64,000 nucleotides of DNA, taken from positions 45,340,905-45,404,904 of the forward strand of contig CM077010.1 of the NCBI GenBank assembly GCA_039090855.1, in the 5' to 3' direction. Positions 21,047 through 30,447 of this stretch are shown here, piece by piece. Each line of letters starts with the position of its first letter. Within the stretch, counting starts at the first letter, position 1. The position numbers and the translations under genes were made by a program. The DNA is from Macrothele yani. Lineage: Eukaryota; Arthropoda; Arachnida; Araneae; Macrothelidae. The notes beneath the pieces are model-generated. The model ran no database searches. It was not told the origin of the DNA and saw only the letters and a list, made by a program, of their open reading frames with translations.

Positions 21047-22085
21047 CAGTTGCAATGGCTCTGAAATCCTGCGGTATTGAAGATGCATACATTAATATTA
21101 TTAATAACATCTATGAAAATGCAAGTGCAAAGATTCGGCTGTTTGAAAATACAACACACATAAAAATTGGAAAAGGAGTGAGACAAGGTCACACCGTTTC
21201 TCCGAAGCTCTTTAATGCCACATTGGAAAATGTCTTTCAATCACTGAACTGGGAAAACAGAGGGATAAAGATTAATGGAGATTATCTAACCCACCTTCGT
21301 TTTGCTGATGACATAGTCATTTTTGCAACTACCCCATCAGAGCTACAGAGTATGATCCAGGAACTTGCTGACAAGAGTAAAGAAGTGGGATTAAAAATGA
21401 ACTTTCAGAAGACAAAAGTGATGTGCAATGCTTTTACAAGAAATGAAGATTTATCGATTGATGGAGAAAAGCTGGAGATAACAGACACGTACGTTTATCT
21501 TGGACAGCAGATATCAAGTGAGGGTCACATTGGTGAAGAAATTAATCTGCGTACAAAACTTGCCTGGAGAGCTTTTGGAAGAAACAGCATAATTTTCAAG
21601 AGCAATATGCCATTATGTCTTAAAAGAAAAGTGTTTGATCAATGCATCCTTCCAGTGCTTACGTATGGTGCAGAGACGTGGACCTTAGCTAAAAGAGACA
21701 TACAAAGGCTGCAGACAACTCAAAGCAGCATGGAGAGGTGCATGCTTGGTGTAACCAGGAGAGATAAGAAGAGGAACACGTGGATCCGAAAAATGACAAG
21801 AGTGGAAGACATCATGATCAGAGTTAAATCCCTGAAATGGCAATGGGCTGGACATACTGCCAGAAGAACAGACCATCGATGGACAACCGAAATTTTAGAT
21901 TGGATTCCAAGGGACAGGAAAAGACCCAGAAGAAGACCACATGGAAGATGGGTGGATGAAATTCGAAAGTATGCGGGAGTGACATGGAGGAGACTGGCAC
22001 AAGACAGACCGTTGTGGAGGAAACTTGGGGAGACCTTCATCCAGCAGTGGATTGATAATGGTTGACAATGATGATGATGATGATA
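21044..22085 (+). pseudogene. RTE-clade LINE, 5'-truncated copy (RT C-terminal half)
   Basis: An open frame of 336 codons (21055-22065) covers the RT from the region before RQGxTxSPKLF (here VRQGHTVSPKLF) through the catalytic FADDIVIFA, thumb and C-terminal tail (YGAETWTLAKRD, WAGHTARRTDHRWTTEI, RRPHGRWVDEIRKYAG). It stops at TGA, then ends in a short ATG/GAT repeat, the usual RTE 3' tail. The 5' part (endonuclease and RT fingers) is missing: the copy starts within the codons for AVAMALKSCG. It differs from the fuller copy at 43157-46098 at roughly a dozen residues, so both derive from one family. Without the endonuclease it cannot act alone. Confidence 0.93.
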
Positions 22086-22230
22086 TTAGATCAAATGTGT
22101 CTTTATTCATTACATCTGAGGATGAGGCAGCCGCTGCCTCGAAAGTGCTCATGTTCTTAATTGCATATATTCTTCATTTTTTATCATTAAAATTGTGCTA
22201 AAGACGGAAAACTTTCATCGTTGATAGTCT

Positions 22231-23632
22231 AATTTTAGGCATTTCCGTAATTTGGCCAGGATGCCTACTATTTTCTAACTTCACTCAACATATGGCCATT
22301 GGCGCTGACTTGTTCACCCCTACATATGACATGAGATTTGATTTATAGGGTAGTTTCACAGCTAATAGATTTTACTTCAGTTGGTTTTTTATGAAATAAA
22401 ATAACAGCTAGATATACGTAAAGTATTTTGCCTCCCATTTATAGAAGTCACATTCTGCTTTTTTAATGCTCTGCTTGTAATTAAATATGATCTTTGTTTT
22501 ATACTTCACAGCTCCTTGTTGCTCGTAAAAGAGGTGGAATTTTAAAGAAAAAGATCTGATGCATTACAAAGTTCGCCTTTCCTCTATTTTCTGTTCCAAA
22601 CGTTATTTGTGCAAAAGCACACAGTCTTATGCGAAAGAACTTTTAACCGCGTGTTCATTGGTTTAAGTATCCCATAAAAGGTGATGAAAATCTTCGGGCC
22701 TTCTAGAGCTTCCTAAAGAAGCTCGTCTTAACGATATTCTATCGCTATTTCTCTGAAGTGGTGTTATGCGGCGAGAATGAAGACATTATGCAATTTCGAA
22801 TAAAGTAGGAATGGAGCATTTTTAAATTTTTGATGCGTAAATTAGTGTTTTAAAACAGGCCTCTCCAGTTTCCCCGAGTCGATTTTTCAAAAGCAATGGC
22901 TCTTCTTTGAGAAGTAAGAGTACTTAATGAATGGCCCGCATAATGTGGGGAAACATATTTAAAAGAAATCTCCGCTAACGGTAATAAAAACGTATACACT
23001 TTAAGAAAAAAACAGTTTTAGAGAAAATTCAGTTTTTGCAAAGTTTAAAAGGAAGCTAATTCAGGAAATTATCACGATGCGAAATTCCTTTATTTATGCT
23101 GAGGTTGTTTTTTTTTCAAGATTCTGGCTTTTAAGACTTACGGTAAGATATCCAATATCTTCCTTTTTTGTAAATCTAATCGGTGGCTGCTTAAACAGCC
23201 GCCGAAAAGATGATGGCATGTCTACAATGTTAAAAGTCCGAAAATTAAGATTTTGTTTAAGGTAATCCAAGAATCTGCCTGACTTAGAAGCTCTTTAATG
23301 AATCACCAAAACTACTTAACAGAAAATGGAAACACATATGCTATGCGGTAATCGAAAGAAAAATACAACAGTTCACACCAGTAAAGTATTCCAGTTAATT
23401 CATTTTTTTTATTAGGGATTTAACCATCTAACGACCATAATACCCACATCGCGCGTATATGCAAACCACCACGGCCGGGCAGAGTGAATATGATTTTCTA
23501 CACGCAGTGATGTAGGTCTAAGTAAAAGGTGCCTTAGCGGTCAACGTGTTAGGTGAAACAAAACCAGAAAGAAGGGCCTTAAGATTTTCAAAAGCAATTT
23601 AGAATTTGACTTATTGTTTACATCAGTTAGTA
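22231..23632. other. AT-rich DNA, nothing recognised
   Basis: Only short frames (for example 62 codons at 23077-23265). No repeat structure or transposon similarity seen. Confidence 0.4.
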
Positions 23633-24640
23633 TAATATAGTAACACTATACCAGTGATCAGATTTATTGGCGTAAGAAAATATACATAGGCGTTTCCATG
23701 CTTTCGCACATCAACCAGATGGTTTTTTCAAGAAAGTTAGAAATTGCAAAGTAAATAGAACGCTTAACAATTTGAACTTGGGGACTTGACAATAAATAGA
23801 TATGACGTTATATTCATTCAAAGATACGGGCCGCGGGTGGCCTAGTGGTTAACGATCGTGACTGCCACGGAGAAGACCTCGGGTTCGATTCCAGGCAGGT
23901 ACGAACACTCGAATCACTAAATATCCGCCGTGCGTCGGATGTGTACGTTAAGCAGTCGGACACTGGGTACTGGCCCCCGGTAATAAATAAGGGCGTCTTC
24001 CTCCCTCTTTCTACCTCGTTTCCGTGTCACTTCCTATCGGGCACTGTAATTCAAATCTCCTAGCTTCTTATCGGGCAATCTAATTCAAATCTCCTAGCTT
24101 CCTATCGGGCACTCTAACTGAAATCTCCTAGCTTCCTATTTCTAAGGGATGTTTAAGACCTGGGGTCAGACACTCCCTTTCTGAAATCCTCTACATATGA
24201 TGATCATTCAAGGATACGAGGCATCACGTTAGTTGTGCACGCGGCTTCCTGGTACGACGGAGACGTTACTTCAATTGGTTCCAAATTCGTGGCAACTGGA
24301 GTGATGCTATCATTGCAAGTATCGCTGTTGGTAATGATCGCCAAGGTTTCCCGAATGGCTCGGGAAGGGGTAGAGTAGGTAGCTAATTTCTTTATATCAA
24401 CCTACACAGCAGTAGCGGACTTGAATTTGACTTCTCTGGAAAGGGCCGTGGCTACTTTACCTACCGCATTTTGTACCCCTTTTATGTTCGTTGACTCTGA
24501 TTCCAAACGAACGCTTGGTCATTCCAATGTAGTATGATCTAATGTAGATTCATCTGGTTGATGTGCGAAAGCTTGGAAACGCTTATATATATTTCCCTAC
24601 GCTAATAAATCGGATTACAAGTATAGTGTTACTATAATCT
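23633..24640. mobile_element. TIR-bearing non-autonomous DNA element
   Basis: Inverted arms at 23635-23728 and 24551-24637 share ATAGTAACACTATACTNG, GATTTATTGGCGTA, GCTTTCGCACATCAACCAGA. They resemble the arms of the 242-bp MITE at 11327-11568, so these are two size classes of one family. The interior carries a complete SINE (23828-24203) and no transposase. Confidence 0.75.
23828..24203 (+). mobile_element. 376-bp tRNA-derived SINE, second family, with TSD
   Basis: The tRNA-like head has A box GTGGCCTAGTGGTTAACGAT and B box GGTTCGATTCC. The body runs through GCGTCGGATGTGTACGTTAA and ACTGGCCCCCGGTAATAAAT, then three to four ~34-bp tail repeats (CTTCCTATCGGGCACTCTAA...). The end is TACATATGATGA, like an RTE-type ATG-rich tail. 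A 14-bp duplication flanks it: TCATTCAAAGATAC (23814-23827) and TCATTCAAGGATAC (24204-24217), one mismatch. Confidence 0.88.
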
Positions 24641-24660
24641 ACATAAATGGTGTACTGTTC

Positions 24661-25099
24661 CTCGTTATCAATCAGTATTTTTATTAAAGTTTTATCGCTA
24701 AATGTTTTCATCAACTTTTATTAAAATTGCCTAACTGAAGCAATTTTAAATAAGTTGCGTAGGGGTAATATTCCAAAAATCTTTGTTTCCCTTCAGATAC
24801 TGCTGTGTCATTCTGTACGGTTCGAAATATTCAGTGTGAATATGTATCAATCACACTGAATAGATGTAACTTGTATACCACTCTTGTTAACATTATGGGG
24901 TGGAAGTGCCGGGTATCACTTGTCTTGCATTTTGTTTCTTTCCGGGTATAAGGACCACGGCGGTGATCTAGGGCCAGAGTCGCCGATCCCTGATTTGAAC
25001 CTGTCGATTCCGGGAACGGCCAGAGCCATGGTGCGGGTCCACCACCCATGCTTCGCCGTGAGCATCTCGAGGGATTGACCAAAACCCAGTGCCTCTGCC
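24661..25099. other. No recognised feature
   Basis: A GC-richer patch at about 24890-25080 has a weak tRNA-B-box-like GATTTGAACCTGTCG. This may be a very old SINE. Nothing firm. Confidence 0.35.
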
Positions 25100-26191
25100 C
25101 AGAGTTGGAAACGGGTCAAAAATTTCGGACCCGGACCGGACCCGAAACTGACCCGGACAAATCTGCTTTGAACTATAAATTCGAAACTCAATTTATATGT
25201 ATATACATATAAACGTACTATATATATTCCTCACAATAACTGCTTGATATTTAATAACTGAAACCCTTTTTAATAAATTTTGGTTACTTGCTAAATTTTA
25301 GTGCTACTACCTTGCGTAATCCAGAAGTAATGGATGACTATGATTGTGACCATGGAGTATATTACAAATGGGAATCATTATTTACGATTACACAAATGTA
25401 TTTCTTTTAATGTATTTATTTTGTTCACTCTTTCCACGATTTAGAGGTGCGCATACTTATGGTCAGTTAGATTTTTGGTTCCATAATCTTTTATTACACC
25501 GTCGACATCTTTCTTTTTAATTATACACTTTTCACATTTGGAAGAATCAAGGAAGACCAAACACAGAATTATTCACCGGTTCCTTAATGGGGACGAAACA
25601 ATTCCCAGCATTCACTCTTACCCTTGTGGTTTTCAACAAGCATGTATTTTTTGGCCTCTACGCCTTTCTCAACCTCCTTAATACTAAATCCATCCATATC
25701 TATTTCGACATGACATGTCATGGGAACGGGATGTTAGCACATCAATCGAAAACCTCTGAATGTTCAATGTAAAAGATGCGATGTGAAAAGTAACTCTTAG
25801 TCATACAATAATGAACTTCGCACGGAGAAAGTGAATCAGCTGAGAAGCAGGCGAATGGCGTTTGCCCGTACCTTACCCTGAACAATCGCACTGTAAAAGA
25901 ACGCAAAGGAAGTATCTTTTTACGATATGGTGTCGGTGTGTCTGACGTCGGTCGGTGGAAATCTTTGTTGCTGTAAGAAAGAGAATATTTTTGCATGGAA
26001 CATCATTATCCACTCCGTGGGCACCAGTATCGACTACAGAATTCCACACCGCACATTTTTCTTTGGATTATATATTTTTCTCTTTTCAGAAATAAAACGG
26101 GAATAAAACCGGGTCAGGGACACCTTGATCTGACCCTTTGACCCCGCAAGAAATTGTCGACCCGTTGGCCCGTGACCAGTTTCCATCTCTG
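25100..26191. mobile_element. Possible hAT-like non-autonomous element
   Basis: The left end is CAGAGTTGGAAACGGGTC. The right end on the minus strand is CAGAGATGGAAACTGGTC. These match at 16 of 18 positions and begin CAGAG as hAT terminal repeats do. Subterminal GACCC/GGGTC clusters occur inside both ends (25118-25157 and 26110-26160), as in hAT transposase-binding regions. The flanking 8-bp sequences do not match, and no transposase is present, so this remains tentative. Confidence 0.5.
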
Positions 26192-26317
26192 CCCACTCAG
26201 ACCGTCCTTTTGAGTTACTCCTAAGGAATCACAGAATGGGCTCAGGGGTTTACTTTTTTGAAGCCGGTGGCGAGTTTTGTTGAAATGCCCTTCTCAAACA
26301 TAAACACACGTCACCTA

Positions 26318-26512
26318 CTTTTTAGGCGTGGGACGACCACTGTGGGGAACTTTAATGGATATGAGCAGCCGTTCATCGATTATTTAGGGTACTGGCTCCA
26401 GGGAAGGGAAGAAAGCAGTGCTGTAAGGCAAGCACACTACCTATGCCTCGACTGGGACCCAGCCAGCCCAGACGAACTGTGAGTAACCACGACCCCGTAC
26501 AGGCCGCTTGTC
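26318..26512 (-). repeat. Diverged tRNA-derived SINE
   Basis: The minus-strand body retains AGTGCTGTAAGGCAAGCAC and TTTAGGGTACTGGCTCCAGG-like blocks of the main SINE family. The head region near 26450-26510 is poorly preserved. Confidence 0.65.
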
Positions 26513-27105
26513 GCTCTGCCTACACGGATGATCACGCCTTACAGCGTCATCCGACAATTTGGAATAGTCCTTGCAATACAAACGTTCAGTTATGGTTTGA
26601 GTATGCTTTGATTTAAATCAGTGTTCCTTGTTTATGATCATCTAACAGAACTTTACCTTGTTTTTCTCCGCAACTAACCACGAAAAGTGCTGTAGAGCCA
26701 CTAATCCTACAGAAAAAGTGCCTTAGCGTCGCTAATCCGCGCGAAAGACTCTTCAACATCACTGCCTACACCGATCCGTTCTTTGAATTTGCATAAATAG
26801 AAGTTACTGCGTCAACACTGTTGTCGCTCAAGAAATAAGTGAAGCAGGAGTTGGTTTCTTCCGGGGCGATATTCACTCTCGTGACAACGTGTCTTTTCTC
26901 CGTGGAAAGAATGTGCAGTAACTGCACCCGAGAAAAGTCTGAAGAACAATGCATATCAAGCCTATAGATCGGATATTTCGTGTGGTGACCAACACTAATC
27001 TTTCTTTTGTTAACCTGGGAAGGGGACGGTGCAGATCTTCGGAGAGTAGCTACATACAGTTTCGGCTGTTATGATATTCTGAGCGAAATAGGATTTAAGG
27101 CTTAT
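26513..27105. other. No recognised feature
   Basis: Short frames only; nothing supported. Confidence 0.35.
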
Positions 27106-27312
27106 TGCTAAAAGGTTAAACTGCCACCATGAATAACTCTAAATGCTTAAAAAGTAGTCGCCCATTCCTAATTTCGGGTTGCCTCCGGGGAATATAAGAA
27201 GCCAGTGCAGTATGTCGGACACCACCCATGCCTCATTCTGAACTCGAACTTTGCTCAGCAAGAACGACTTGCCAGAAACCGGCGTCTCTGACCACTGCTA
27301 CCGGGGCTGCAA
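27106..27312 (-). repeat. Diverged tRNA-derived SINE
   Basis: Minus-strand copy recognisable by AGTAGTCGCCCATTCCTAAT, CCAGTGCAGTATGTCGGACA and the degraded head ending CCGGGGCTGC near 27311. The B box is mutated. Confidence 0.65.
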
Positions 27313-27540
27313 GGCTTCTTTATGAGTCGTTCCTGGCCATGTAAGGTTGGAAAACAGTGGTTGAATGTGTTTGAGGTCTCCAAGATGAAGGAATGAATGT
27401 ACGATTATTTTGAAAATCTAGGTGGTGCATTTGTCAACTGTGTTCAATGTAGCACTCTCCATAAAAATCTTGGAAGTTATATTGTTCTAATAATAGTCGA
27501 ACTTACACCGACGGAGTTCTGTTCAAGTAAATCTATATAT

Positions 27541-28100
27541 TTAAAACACAAGGCCGTCAGCGCCACCCGCTGATGCAATTTGCAGGATTTTTTTAAAAAT
27601 GAAAGCTACTTACCCACAGATTTGTCATCGCTAATTTTTATTGTAATAAGTAATTTTTATGTCACCATGGCATTTTTTCTGTACAATCCAGAATTTGTTC
27701 TCGCTTCAGTACTTGCAGCACCATCTGCTTTTCTGCGGTGGTCGGACTTTGAACTAATCCCTCCACTATCAACTACATAGTTGTAATTATCCGAATAGGT
27801 TCAGTAGTTATTGAGATTAGTAAGAAAATAAATCCGTACATTATCGTGAACTACTTTCTTTCACGTTTGGTGTGATCCGGTTGTATGTAAACAAAAGCGG
27901 AACGATACACGTGAAATAGGGAACTACTTGAAAGCGATTTGATTCGGTAGTACAGCCAAAAATAGAAAATTAAATAAAAAAGTAACCGAAATAGCCTATG
28001 TCCACCGGAGAGATAAGCTTCCCAACGGTGAAATAGTTATCCAAATCGGTTCAGTAGTTTTCAAGATTACCTCAAACACAAATAAAACTTCTCTTTTTTA
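27541..28100. repeat. Dispersed repeat with internal duplication
   Basis: Two related blocks occur about 245 bp apart: TTATCCGAATAGGTTCAGTA...GAGATTA (27787-27822) and TTATCCAAATCGGTTCAGTA...AAGATTA (28036-28070). Such GGTTCAGTAGTT blocks are common in non-coding ends of arthropod retroelements, but I cannot name the family. The upstream ACAAGGCCGTCAGCGCCACC patch may be part of it. Confidence 0.45.
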
Positions 28101-28770
28101 ATATTGGTATAAATTATGATACCAAAAGAATGTTAAAACCAAACTGGAAAAATAAAACATTTTTATCCCCATTGTGTAGCTATCTGGACAGGATATCATT
28201 TCGTATCACTGAAAGAATGCCTCAACACTCCAATGCAAGCTCGTCAACGACGGGTAAGTACATGTATATACAATGAGGAACGTCATTGTTAAATTCGTAT
28301 ACGAGTAGTGGGGGAAAAATTAATGGGAATACTACTACAATTTTTGTTGTTGGTGACCATCTCCTACACTGTCCATTAATAATTCAACAGTTTATTACAG
28401 TTATGCATTTTATTACGATCCGTGTTATATGACAAGAAAAAATTCCAGTCACCTTTTTTCAACTGTACATAGCATGGGTTACTGACTAGTTACTATTAAA
28501 TCACCTAGAACAACACATTTTCTTTGCGGAACTGGCCTGAGTAAACGTCCTGAGTTAACTATTGTACAAAGAAAATGCAATATGAAAATCAACAAATATC
28601 TCGAGTAAGATAATAGAGGCATTTCTTGCCTTCGCGTAGAAGCAAAATTTAGTTTTAAAACTTCCAGGTAAATAAATACATGTCTTTCAGATAGAAATCA
28701 TCGCGAAAGTTACTAAAATAGAATCTTCTTTCACTATAGACTAATTCCTCGTATAATTTGAAAATTGCAG
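28101..28770. other. AT-rich DNA, nothing recognised
   Basis: No gene or repeat structure seen. Confidence 0.4.
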
Positions 28771-28783
28771 TCCACAGTAGTTT

Positions 28784-28991
28784 GTTTTTCTGTTTGGGGG
28801 TTCAGCGACCACCGTGAGCAACTCAACTCGCTATAAGCAGACGCTCGTCCCATGTTTAGAATCATTGGTTCCAGGGAAGAGAGAGAGCCAGTGTAATAAA
28901 AAAGGATCCATGCTTCACTGGACCCGAACCAGGACCCATCTCGGAGGAATGGTCAGAAGCCAGTGGTTAGACCACTGCGTCACCGCGGTAA
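28784..28991 (-). mobile_element. tRNA-derived SINE with TSD
   Basis: Minus-strand copy of the main family (ACCACCGTGAGCAACTCAAC, TTGGTTCCAGGGAAGAGAGA, head to about 28990). The flanks CCACAGTAGTTTG (28771-28783) and CCACAGTAATTTG (28992-29004 region) are a target duplication with one mismatch. Confidence 0.85.
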
Positions 28992-29015
28992 CCCACAGTA
29001 ATTTGAAAATTCATT

Positions 29016-29195
29016 TACTGAAATTTCTGTTCACTCAGTTTACTTTCTCTGTTTTAAATTTCTGTTCACTCAGTTTATTTTCTCAGTTTTAAATTTCTGT
29101 TCACTCAGTTTATTTTCTCAGTTTTAAATTTCTGTTCACTCAGTTTATTTTCTCTGTTTTAAATTTCTGTTCACTCAGTTTATTTTCTCTTAAGT
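29016..29195. repeat. ~35-bp tandem repeat, about five units
   Basis: The unit is AAATTTCTGTTCACTCAGTT followed by TATTTTCTCAGTTTT. It starts at the boundary of the preceding SINE duplication and decays after the fifth unit. Confidence 0.92.
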
Positions 29196-29274
29196 TTTTT
29201 TATTCTCTGAATTTAAGCTTCTCTGGAAAAACTCAGTTAAAATACACTCCAAGTGCAAGAAGCAGATGCTACAA

Positions 29275-29470
29275 AATCGCCTCGGTGACTGAGTCATCTG
29301 AGGTACCGGCTTCTCACAAGCATTATGAGATGAGGAATGGTTCGAGCCTCGGACGAGGCGTGGATAGCGAGCTTGTATTACGGCGCCAATTCTCTTCTTG
29401 CCATGGAACCAGTTGTCTCAAATTAAAGTTGAGCGATTGCTCCTAGTTGCACATGGTGATCTAGATTTGC
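29275..29470 (+). repeat. Diverged tRNA-derived SINE
   Basis: The head retains CGCCTCGGTGACTGAGTC and a B-box-like GGTTCGAGCCTCGG. The body retains GCCATGGAACCAGTTGTCTC and TTAAAGTTGAGCGATTGCTC. Its 3' end runs into the G-rich minisatellite. Confidence 0.7.
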
Positions 29471-29481
29471 GCAAGATCATC

Positions 29482-30022
29482 TTCAAAGTCCGGAGGGAGA
29501 ACGTATTCAAAGTCCGAGGGGGGAGAACGTATTCAAAGTCCGAGGGGGGAGAACGTATTCAAAGTCCGAGGGGGGAGAACGTATTCAAAGTCCGAGGGGG
29601 GGAACGTATTCAAAGTCCGGGGGGAGAACGTATTCAAAGTCCGGGGGAGAGAACGTATTCAAAGTCCAGGGGAGAGAACGTATTCAAAGTCCGGGGAGAA
29701 CGTATTTAAAGTCCGAAAGGAGAGAACGTATTCAAAGTCCGGGGGAGAGAACGTATTCAAAGTCCGAGGGGGAGAGAACGTATTTAAAGTACAAGGGGGA
29801 GAGAACGTATTCGAAGTCCAAGGGGGAGGGAGAACGTATTTAAAGTCCGAAGGAGGGAAAACGTATTCAAAGTCCAAGGGGGGGGGCGAGAACGTCATCA
29901 AAGTCCGAGGGGAGAAAACGTCATCAAAGTCCGTGGGGGAGAGAACGTCATCAAAGTCCGCTGGAGGAGAGAACGTCATCAAAGTCCGTGGGAGGAGAGA
30001 ACGTCATCAAAGTCCGTGGGGG
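29482..30022. repeat. G-rich ~27-bp minisatellite, about 20 units
   Basis: The unit is GAACGTATTCAAAGTCCG followed by a run of G and GAGA, with variable G-run length. Toward the right end GTATTCAAAG is replaced by GTCATCAAAG, giving two blocks. It lies between two SINEs of opposite orientation. Variable G runs of three to seven could form four-stranded structures on this strand. Reading frames on both strands (29398-29709, 29659-29982) are by-products. Confidence 0.93.
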
Positions 30023-30026
30023 AGAA

Positions 30027-30180
30027 AAAATGACCACCGTGAGCAACTCATTGGGCTATGAGCAGTCGCCCGTCCCTACTTTAGGGCCACTAGTTCCAGG
30101 GAAAGGAAAGAGCTAGTGCCGTAATACAAAAACAACATCCATGCTTGACCGGAATTGGAACCCAGATCCACTTCGGACGA
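30027..30180 (-). repeat. tRNA-derived SINE, partial
   Basis: Minus-strand copy starting with TGACCACCGTGAGCAACTCA directly after the minisatellite. It runs through CGCCCGTCCCTACTTTAGGG into a damaged head (GGAATTGGAACCCAGATCC), ending at about 30180. Confidence 0.8.
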
Positions 30181-30244
30181 AGCTGCTGCTTGTGTATACT
30201 CGCTCAGTAAACCATCGTATCTTTGGTGTCTATAATCCGCTTTT

Positions 30245-30447
30245 GTGAAATGCTTATCCGCAGGTCAGAAGCACTGATTTCTGGTCATTCGTCTTAGATG
30301 GGCTCCGATTCTAGTCCCTGATAAGGAATGCATCCTGTGTTTGTCCGATGGAGCTGGCTCATTCAATTTACTGGAACCAGTGGCCCCAAGTTAAAGTCCG
30401 GCGGACGATAATTGCCCTGCGAGTTATATATGATGGTCGTTAAACAT
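30245..30447 (+). repeat. Diverged tRNA-derived SINE
   Basis: The head near 30270-30335 has TGGTCATTCGTCTTAGATGG and CCGATTCTAGTCCCTG. The body has GTGTTTGTCCGATGGAGCTG, GGAACCAGTGGCCCCAAGTT and ATGGTCGTTAAAC. Confidence 0.7.

Larger units (their letters stand above)
20422..22220. repeat. ~130-bp inverted repeats enclosing a nest, with hammerhead-like hairpin
   Basis: Left arm 20422-20552 and right arm 22088-22220 are near-perfect inverted copies (CGATAAAAGTTTTCCGTCTT, GAGGCAGCGGCTGCCTC, GACATTTGATCT). Each arm holds CTGAGGATGAG, then a GAGGCAG/CTGCCTC stem, then GAAA. That order recalls the hammerhead ribozymes found in PLE terminal repeats. The left arm lies upstream of the PLE body in the same orientation, so it may be its terminal repeat. 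Between the arms are a small foldback, microsatellites and an RTE fragment. Confidence 0.7.

Noticed and set aside
29398..29982. 103- and 107-codon frames over the G-rich repeat
   Set aside because: Low-complexity translation of a minisatellite on both strands.
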